Positions 56,801 through 64,000 of a DNA stretch of 64,000 nt are shown here, in pieces (position 1 is the first letter of the stretch; every line of letters starts with the position of its first letter). The position numbers and the translations under genes were made by a program. This DNA comes from Elysia chlorotica. Its lineage: Eukaryota > Mollusca > Gastropoda > Plakobranchidae. The notes under the pieces are model-generated. The model had not been told where the DNA came from. It saw only the letters and a program-made list of their open reading frames with translations, and ran no database searches. The DNA lies in NCBI GenBank assembly GCA_003991915.1, contig RQTK01000100.1, positions 610,596-674,595 on the forward strand, given 5' to 3'.

Positions 56801-59800
56801 TTGGGAGATGAGTGATGAAGAAGAGCAAGAAGCAAGTTCAAGCGCTGATAGTGACAGTCCAAGTTCAGATCTAAATAAATCTATTCAACACACTTTTGTT
56901 ATCCTTCTTAACTCTATTTTTACCTCTCTCCGAGTTGCAAACACACACACAAAAAAAAGAAAAAAAACATTTTTTTCAATTTTTATCAGACATAAAAGTA
57001 GATATTTTCTGGAAGTCAATCCATTTTCCTATCTGATGATATTGAAAAAAAAAATTTGTAAAGGAAATCCTTGCCAAAAAAGCTTTTGAAAAAACTAGTT
57101 GAAGAGCGATCTCCCTTGTCTTCGCCACAGGAATAAAAAAGCTCAGGGTTTTTTTGGGTTAGAAAGACTTAAGATAATTGTGATTAATTGTTGCCAGATT
57201 AGATGTGCATTTTCCAAAGGAAAACATATTATGTTTTAAATGGATTCATGGGTTCATATTACCCTGTTATGCAGATATATAAATTGAATTGTATAAAAAT
57301 ATCCCCAGGTACCAGTACTCACAGCCATAGGTTTTTCCAGAAGAATATCATATCCTTTTTGCGCAAATGCAACAGCTGGATCCTGAAAAAGTAATATGTA
57401 AGAGCCAAAATTTCCCTTATGTCCTTTTTAATAGGGTCAGGAGATACACTTATTTGCAATAAACGAGTAAGGTTCATAACGCAAACACTCTTAAGTTACA
57501 CACCATATTGAACATTTCTTATTTTTTCCTGAATAAACAATGTTCATACTCTGGATAGTTTTAAAAATCTGTTCCCTATGTTATTTCTTCTTTCACCACG
57601 TTTTGACTTTCAATGACTTGATTATAACTCATACAAACCTTTCCAATAAAAAAATTTTCTTAAGAAGTTATATATTGTAGCAAAAACAAAGGCCTTACCC
57701 TGTGTTGCCTATCTGTTGTTGTGATAATGACAAAGTCAGCAAACTTTTCTTTCTCAGCTGCCTCACGCCAATCTGAAGTAAATTTGAAGAGCACAAAATC
57801 TAATAGAAAATTTGAGCCCTACACATTTATTAATTGACACAGTTAACCATGAAATAATCGCTATCTTAGATCTAAGCTAAGAGTATTGGGCACCAAACTA
57901 TTCTTGTTTGTATATACCTCAAAATTACCATGCTTATGACTTTAAGGAAAAAATAACTAATGTCACTCTGATGCCTAGTTGTTTAGGTCTTTATGAAAAC
58001 GGTGTCATCGAATAACAATAAGAGATATTTTATGTTAATGTTAATATTTTTTTTTTCATATTGATAGCTCCAAGACACAATAGAAATCAAATGATGGGAC
58101 AGTTGTGACAATTATCTGTCTTTAATACTCCAAAAGACTTTATTAGCTGTCCAAAAGTTGATGCTACTCTTTCGATCCACACTGTACAAGATAACCCTTT
58201 ATTTTACGAACTGAAAAAAGTCTCTCATTTTTTTTCCTCTTGATCTTTGTCTGACTCAACTATCTTTTATGCAACATACTAATTTCATGCCGCTCAACTG
58301 AGCTGCTCATAGCTTGCATCCAACAAACAACTGGAAATAATCAAGTTAGTTCTTTTAGTCGGATGTGTTCTGTAGAACTTCATGTTTCCCTAAGTATGCA
58401 CTGCCTCTAATTGAATTTCGAGGCAGCGACTCACCTGAGAACATGCATTCTTTCTGTACCGTGCCCACTTTTTTGCACAGATTTTCAAGCCTGATTTGGT
58501 TAGGTTCAGCAACAGCAACAACCTTGAAAGGTTTGGATTGGAAAACAAATGAATATGAAACTTAACAAAAACGGCATAATTTAAGCCAATGTGAAGTCTT
58601 AAAAATTAGATTGGTTGTAAAATGTTATTGATTTATCTAAAGAAACAAGAAAAAAACTTTACTGCTACAAGAAGATCAGGTAGAAATATAAATAGAGTGA
58701 GCAAAGTATTACATCTTCAAATGTGTTCCACGAACATAGTTTTTATATTTTACTTACAATAGTTACATGATGAAGGATCATGCAATCTTGATATAGCCTC
58801 CTCAATAATACAAGCTTTTCATAATTTGAAGAACATCCTACTGCATATTAAGATCAACTCTGTGTTTTACACATGCAACATAATAGAACATTTAGGAATA
58901 ACACTGCAAACAAATGGTTCTTTTATACAATACTGATTTACCTTCATCTGACTAGGAAATAGTTTTGCATAGCTCGAGTATTTGTTTCCTCTGTTCCCTG
59001 CACCCACAATGAGACAAGTAAGAGGACATTCATCACATGTCTCTGTTCCTGAAGAAAATACAATTTAAATAATAATATATCTTTTACAAACCCACATGAG
59101 ACTGAGTATTGCAGCTTGACAATGGGGTATGTGTGACAAAAGCTTTCAGATTCCTCAGACAACATTGATGTGCACAGTGTCACTAGAAATTGTTAAACGT
59201 TTATGAAAATGAGATTACGCTGAGAAATCTATGTTCTATCTAGATGTTTTAAGGTAAGGTTAGGTTAAAGAAACAATAAAGAATGATAACAGGAAGCTTA
59301 AAGTCACTTTTAAATTTTATTTTATTTTTTATATAAAAAACAAAACAAAACTCTGATACAAATAAACAGACTACAAAATTTGTTTTAAATGTATAACTTA
59401 CTATTACAATAAAATAGTATGAAAATGACGTCCTGCAAAATGTTTCTCACAGCTAGTGTGTCTTGTCTTGGGAAAACAATCTATAGCCTATTGATGTCTG
59501 ACAGTGCAGGGATACCAAGACTCCTGTCTTAGCCAGTCACATTGTTTTAAACTGACACTGACCCAGTAAGCCTTATTTCAACGATAAAAAGCTACCGCCT
59601 CTGGTTGTATTATTTCCTCTTTACTCCTACATTTGGTGTGTCCAAAAAAATTACCCATTTCGCGACACTAAATCATTCATAACTTCCACAAATGTTGATA
59701 GATTTTGATGATTTAAAAAGCAATCTGCTCTAAATTACCAGCTTTATCAGAACAAATAGAAATAATCTACCTACAATCAGTTTGCATTTTTTTGGTTGCG

Positions 59801-60585
59801 TTGCTAAGTAAGGGAAAAATTAAAATGTAAACAGATTTGTGGGTTTCAAAGGAAAGACTTCCTGAATTGGTGACCAACAATCTACCACTTGTGCCAGTTC
59901 GCGCCCCTTCCCTCCCCGCCGCCCTTGAAAGAATTTTCCTAATACCAGATTTTGCAATCAACTTTTATTTGCTTGCCAGTACTTTAAGCTTTTCCCATCA
60001 AGCAACACTGTCATAATGTGCTAATTGACATGCACTTGTGCTAGGAGGCTTTATATATTGATTTGCATACCTTACATTTCGAGTAAAAAAATATCAAATT
60101 TCAAAGTTTTGTATTACTGTTTGATAATTTAGCACAATAGTGAGCACAACAGGAAAAGGCCTTTGAAAATAATAGGTTGACTGAGGACCAGTAACCTAAT
60201 TAACTGCACCAGTCGTCTGATTAGTTGAGTTGTATTGGTTGATTAACGTTCAACATCATCACCATATATGGGCTACATTGTGGGTGGGTCCCAAACTGAA
60301 GTCTGAGAAATTTTAGGTGCAGCTACACAGAGACAGTGCCTATGTGGACATCTATCTCAGCCGGTCAGATTAAATACTGACACTGACCCAACCAGCAGGG
60401 AACAAAATCGGACAAACTAAAGAGTTTTGACCATTCGTGGGTTCGAACCAAGGACTTCCCGAATGGCAAAACAACACTTTACCACCTGTGCCCCCCTCCC
60501 CCACCCCATCTTCATTTTGTTAGAATCCCCAGTTTCCAAATGATTTTAAAAACTTACCATTTGCAGGATTTCCAGTTTCTGACAT
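50887..60585 (-). CDS. Gfo/Idh/MocA family oxidoreductase
   Basis: NAD(P)-dependent dehydrogenase family, here about 440 aa. Coding exons in transcription order: 60585-60558, 59048-58942, 58522-58435, 57772-57699, 57382-57323, 56325-56161, 55896-55711 (7a) or 55663-55478 (7b), 54503-54411, 53697-53569, 53314-53146, 52050-51956, 51015-50887. All junctions are GT-AG with matching phases. Motifs: Rossmann glycine motif LIVGAGNRG, strand [16 protein letters not shown], the family-diagnostic LLEKPMA with catalytic Lys, CHDxDLI in exon 7 with the likely catalytic Asp/His, cysteine-rich [17 protein letters not shown], and [13 protein letters not shown] near the C-terminus. No signal peptide is seen, so it is probably cytosolic. 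Substrate is unknown; sugars, inositols or polyols are usual. The ATG at 60585 gives a short unconserved leader before the Rossmann fold. Confidence 0.92.
52846..53121 (-). repeat. Full-length tRNA-derived SINE with target-site duplication
   Basis: The body at 52861-53106 is on the minus strand: tRNA-like head (A-box region 'ccctggaatagaacatcgg', B-box 'gtggttcgagccctgg'), family body, and an end near 'tgttggatattaaagcaac'. It is flanked by a 15-nt direct repeat 'cccttatgggtacat' at 52846-52860 and 53107-53121. The insertion lies in the oxidoreductase intron about 25 nt past the donor of exon 10 (exon end 53146). Confidence 0.9.
55478..55663 (-). CDS. Oxidoreductase alternative exon 7b
   Basis: 186 nt, phase 0-0, bounded by atatcttctcag and AAG|GTTTGA. 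Encodes [15 protein letters not shown], a variable [12 protein letters not shown], then [16 protein letters not shown] and [13 protein letters not shown]. It is separated from 7a by only 47 nt (55664-55710). Including both exons would insert a second copy of the same structural segment, so use of one or the other is expected. Confidence 0.9.
55711..55896 (-). CDS. Oxidoreductase alternative exon 7a
   Basis: 186 nt, phase 0-0, bounded by tttgccag and AAG|GTCAGT. Encodes [15 protein letters not shown], a variable [12 protein letters not shown], then [16 protein letters not shown] and [13 protein letters not shown]. It is homologous to 7b at 48 of 62 positions by my count. It lies on the catalytic and substrate-facing part of the fold, so the choice of exon could tune substrate use. 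Confidence 0.9.
56580..57090 (+). other. Possible repeat or transposase-start fragment in intron 5
   Basis: Sense-opposite to the host gene. An ATG at 56808 opens an acidic Ser-rich leader ([18 protein letters not shown]) that becomes low-complexity after about 30 codons. An 18-nt motif 'gctaatgcgatcgaatgc' occurs twice, near 56608 and 56642. Acidic N-termini of this kind are common in piggyBac-type transposases, but nothing else here supports that. Confidence 0.2.
59489..59925 (-). repeat. Interrupted SINE copy
   Basis: The body part at about 59500-59575 ('gataccaagactcctgtct', 'ttaaactgacactgaccc') and the tRNA-like head at about 59855-59925 ('gaccaacaatctaccacttg', 'gcgcccc') belong to the minus-strand SINE family. 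They are separated by about 270 nt of unrelated sequence, as if a later insertion split the copy. It lies in the first intron of the oxidoreductase gene. Confidence 0.6.
60240..60505 (-). repeat. tRNA-derived SINE copy
   Basis: Minus-strand copy. The end at 60240-60290 ('gattaacgttcaacatcatc', 'gggctacattgtgggtgggtc') is followed by the body ('ctgacactgacccaaccagc') and the head ('gtgggttcgaacc', 'ctttaccacctgtgc'). It is about 50 nt from the first coding exon (60558-60585), in the same intron as the interrupted copy. Confidence 0.8.
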
Positions 60586-61762
60586 GATTAATTTTCTCTG
60601 CACGAAGTTCCTTCTTAGTAGATTTATTTGAATCTCACTGAAAGTTTTTCGTAGCGGAAGATCTAGACTAGCCTAGAGTATCCTGTTAAGTCTCGGTTAT
60701 TTCTGTGGTCTCTCTAGATCTAGATCTAGATGATATCTTATTCGTGATAAACTTCAGGATGTAATTTTCTAGGGCAACACTCTTGACTTCATTCGCTCCA
60801 CGTCTCACATAAGAGTTTAGATCTTGATCTAGATCTATGGGTTGAGTCAGGATTAAATTTTAGCAAGTTTATTAACTCTCTCCCTTTCTCTTTCTCTCTC
60901 CCAGTCCCAGGTGGAAATCGTAGAGGTCCCAAGTTCGTATTCCCACGATCTGAAAAAAAAAAATTGTTTTGTCCGATTTCTTTTCCTGTGTCCGGCTGCT
61001 GGCACAGACAGGAATCGTTTACACCCACACTTGCCACGAAATATTGTCAGGCGTAAAAGTCAAATAGTTGATAATGATTTCACTGCTAGAAAAACCATGT
61101 ATTATTCACTGGTCCAATCAGAGAAGGAAAAAAACGCGAACAGGTGCGTTTCTCGAACTTTAGACCTCCTTCTTAGAAAGCCGACGCTCTACCCCAGCGC
61201 TGTCATGCCCCCCTTCCCGCACCTGCTATTATTATTAATATAATTATTATCGAGTATTTGCAGAGCTCTCTTATCTTACCCGAAACATGAAATAGCATTA
61301 ATTTTGCGAGTCGTGAGTTTTATTCTACTTCTAGAGCTCATTAAGTCAGAAATCCGCTTCCCCTTGGGCTTACAATACTTGAAAGGATTTCTCTATCACA
61401 AAAACATAATTATGGAAGTGCTTCGTAGGTTTGCGAGGCATCGTGTTGACGCTATCCACACAATCATGGTAGGCCCACGTCTTAAAGTGGACAAAAATGA
61501 CTCAGAGATTATGTAAACAAAAGTGGATCCTGTACCTAAAAGGAAAATGATGATCAAATCCAACCAAATAAGATTTCAAAAAGTTGTTAACACATTAAAG
61601 AAAAAGAGAAAACAATAGACCCGAAAACCCAATTTTAGATAACAAACGATGTTGGCTGTGAATGTTGACGTCGAACGTGACTTTGGCTGTGAATGTTGAC
61701 AACGGCAGTGTATGATAAAAATAGGCCAACTTACGTTTTTCTTCAGTCTTACAAAGCATTCC

Positions 61763-61833
<71 letters not shown>

Positions 61834-62424
61834 TAATCACATTAAGATTATGGCCCTTTATCATTTGACAAAATTTAATCTTCAAACCGTTACACCAACA
61901 GGGAAGTGAGAAAACCAATGAGATTCACGTGATAAGTAACAGATACTGCCGATTTCCTAGATTAATTTATTCGTATAGACGATTTGGAAAAGAGACACGG
62001 ATTCGGGCAGATACTGTCGATCTCCTAGATTTGTTCATATAGACGATTTAGAAAAGCGATACGGTTTCGGACATTTCAGTGTAAAAAAACAAAACTACTG
62101 AATATTTTACATTCTCCACTAGGTTAAACCAAAGAACAAATGTTCATTGTGTAAGCGTATGAGAACGTATGATTGATTAAATCTAATCTTTGTGTGCGTT
62201 CTTTTGGTATTAACCTATTCCTTTCTACACTATCGTCTACATAAAAAAAAACAACTTAAGACTAATATAGTAATTTTATATACGCTTTACCTTCTGTTCA
62301 ACATAAGCCTACTCCTCTGGTTTCAATGATTTACTGAAAATAAAAACCAATTACGCCTACCAAACGGTTCTTCATCCAGTAAAACAAGTGTAAATGGATG
62401 AGAGATGTGGGGCCTAAGCCTATG
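60586..62424. other. Upstream region of the oxidoreductase gene
   Basis: Presumed 5' UTR and promoter side. It contains short 'agatctagatct' motifs (60716-60731, 60817-60837), a CT-rich patch (60880-60902), a tRNA-like SINE head on the minus strand (about 61140-61220; 'ggggtagagcgtcggc', 'aaagttcgaga') and a (GA)n tract at 61765-61831. No TATA box or second gene was recognised. Confidence 0.5.
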
Positions 62425-62728
62425 GTTGATTATTTTATTTCAATCTTTTGGGTAAAATGAATTAATCGATAATGGATTAATGGATTATTTGTTGTTTTTT
62501 TTTTGTATTAGCGCACTCATTTTGACAATTTTATTTGAACCTACGTATACAAACTTGAGACTGGCTAGTACAATATTAAATTTTACCTTTAAATCCAGAC
62601 GTCTTATTATTAATTTTGCTGCTGGTGATTCCAATCGGATTTACTTGATTGGGGACGGGTTTGAGCTTCAAAGTCGTTTTTGGGTCAGAAGCAAGTATAG
62701 TAGGCCTTCAACTAGGATTATAATATTG
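62425..62728 (+). repeat. Left arm of a ~300-bp inverted repeat
   Basis: Matches the reverse complement of 63716-64000, including 'gcgcactcattttgacaa', 'ttgattggggacgggttt' and 'gcaagtatagtaggccttca'. By eye the arms are about 85-90% identical with small indels. The match reaches the window edge and may continue beyond it. Confidence 0.85.
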
Positions 62729-63379
62729 TGGAAGCTGCCCTGGAAAATGTCGCTTCCCTTCTGTCGTCGATAAAGTACCACCATATAATTATGTTTCTCG
62801 AGTGGCACCAAACTTTCCCCGTGACAGCCAGTCACTTGTGTGTTTTTATGTAATCCGTTAATGTAATCAGTCACTCAATCGCCAGTATGAATACAATAAG
62901 CACTATATAGGCTACACACACACACACACGCATACACAAAGTTAATAATTCCTACCTAACTCCTATACATAGGGCCTAGTGATGTTGAACATTGACGGCG
63001 TTTAATGGTTATGTTCAAGTATTCTATCTATCCTTTACTATTCAATAGTTAATCTTACAAGGCAGCTATGGAAAATAGATAGATCTATATGAATCTTTAA
63101 ATATTTGTGAACCATAGAGGGTAGTCTATGGCGGTGAACTATCACAAAGGCGCCTACCAGGTTCGTTCCCAAGATAAGGCAAAGTTATGAATTTTCCTTT
63201 GCCGCATTTCGTCCCTTCCAGATTTAAATTTGTGTCAGTATAAAGCAAAGATTTTATAACTTCCCCTATAACAAATCTATGGTATAAAGTAACCAACTGA
63301 TAACAGGTTGTAAGACGTTACTATCGTATCGGATCGTACGACTGTTTCCTATTAAAGTCAAGCTTGTATTTGTAATACC

Positions 63380-63380
<1 letters not shown>

Positions 63381-63449
<69 letters not shown>

Positions 63450-63518
63450 GATATATAATAATAATCCCTCCAAAAAAAGNNNNNNNNNNNNNATAATAAT
63501 AATAATAATAATAATAAC

Positions 63519-63585
<67 letters not shown>
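63381..63585. repeat. (TAA)n microsatellite interrupted by an assembly gap
   Basis: Long (TAA)n on both sides of 13 Ns at 63480-63492. Short non-repeat sequence 'tccctccaaaaaaag' precedes the gap. The true length of the tract is unknown. Confidence 0.95.
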
Positions 63586-63587
<2 letters not shown>

Positions 63588-63715
63588 GACAACAACTCAG
63601 ACATTCAGTAGTTTATATAAATTTGAAATGTCTAATAGGTTGGGGTCTGTGATATTGTGTATCTTGAAACTGCTATAATACAACTGCCTACATATATATA
63701 CATGTAGGCCTACAT

Positions 63716-64000
63716 TGTATTATAATCCTAGTTGAAGGCCTACTATACTTGCTTCTGACCCAAAAACGTTTCTGAAGCCCAAACCCATCCCCAATCAAGT
63801 CAAATCCGATTCGAATCACCAGAAGAAAAAAATTAATTAATAATAAGACGTGTTGATTTAAAAGTAATATTTAATATTGTGCTAGCCAGTTTCAAATTTG
63901 TACACGTAGGTTCAAATAAACTTGTCAAAATGAGTGCGCTAATACAAAAAGCAAAGAATCCATTAATCCAATATATACAAAAGATTGAAATAAATCAGCC
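63716..64000 (-). repeat. Right arm of the inverted repeat
   Basis: Reverse-complement partner of 62425-62728, with a spacer of about 990 bp that includes the (TAA)n tract and the gap. It has no coding content. Confidence 0.85.

Noticed and set aside
56808-57089. Acidic leader as a piggyBac transposase gene
   Set aside because: Only about 24 suggestive residues. No catalytic region or terminal repeats were found, so it is kept only as a low-confidence note.
63266-63604. Long leucine/isoleucine frame at the right end
   Set aside because: It is a (TAA)n microsatellite read through an N gap.

Overview
The window is animal nuclear DNA. Genes are split by GT-AG introns, intergenic DNA is AT-rich, (GA)n/(CT)n and (TAA)n microsatellites are long, and tRNA-derived SINEs and a mariner remnant are present. 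The SINE family (3' end close to 'gttaaaccaacccaaccaacc') and a gp130/Domeless-type receptor fit a mollusc, probably a gastropod. That placement is inference and could not be checked by search. There is a 13-N gap at 63480-63492.

Layout. Positions 1-19,586 hold no gene I can support. They carry two direct copies of a ~1.45 kb repeat (8778-10260 and 12773-14208), each with a nested SINE, plus smaller local repeats. A possible 63-residue membrane micropeptide lies at 19587-19778 (-). From 20345 to 36881 (+) runs a class I cytokine receptor with signal peptide, Ig domain, two-domain cytokine-binding module, three further FN3 domains, one membrane helix and a ~380-residue tail. This is the gp130/LIFR/Domeless plan. 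One FN3 half-exon is duplicated almost perfectly (32455-32814 and 33194-33553), and the exon between the copies has lost its 5' part in this sequence. A C2H2 zinc-finger gene (41092-42030, -) is convergent with the receptor. Positions 45,500-49,200 hold SINE, LINE and mariner remnants. From 60585 down to 50887 (-) runs a 12-position Gfo/Idh/MocA oxidoreductase gene with a tandem pair of alternative 186-nt exons (7a, 7b) only 47 nt apart. The right end holds an inverted repeat around a (TAA)n tract and the assembly gap.

The three genes share no evident pathway. The receptor should signal through JAK/STAT: its tail carries a proline-rich Box1-like stretch and one YxxQ STAT-docking motif. The oxidoreductase should be a soluble NAD(P)-dependent sugar or polyol enzyme. 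The strongest unusual observations are the apparently mutually exclusive exon pair, the broken FN3 exon duplication, and a receptor exon flanked by complementary (CU)n and (GA)n tracts. I found no wholly new system.
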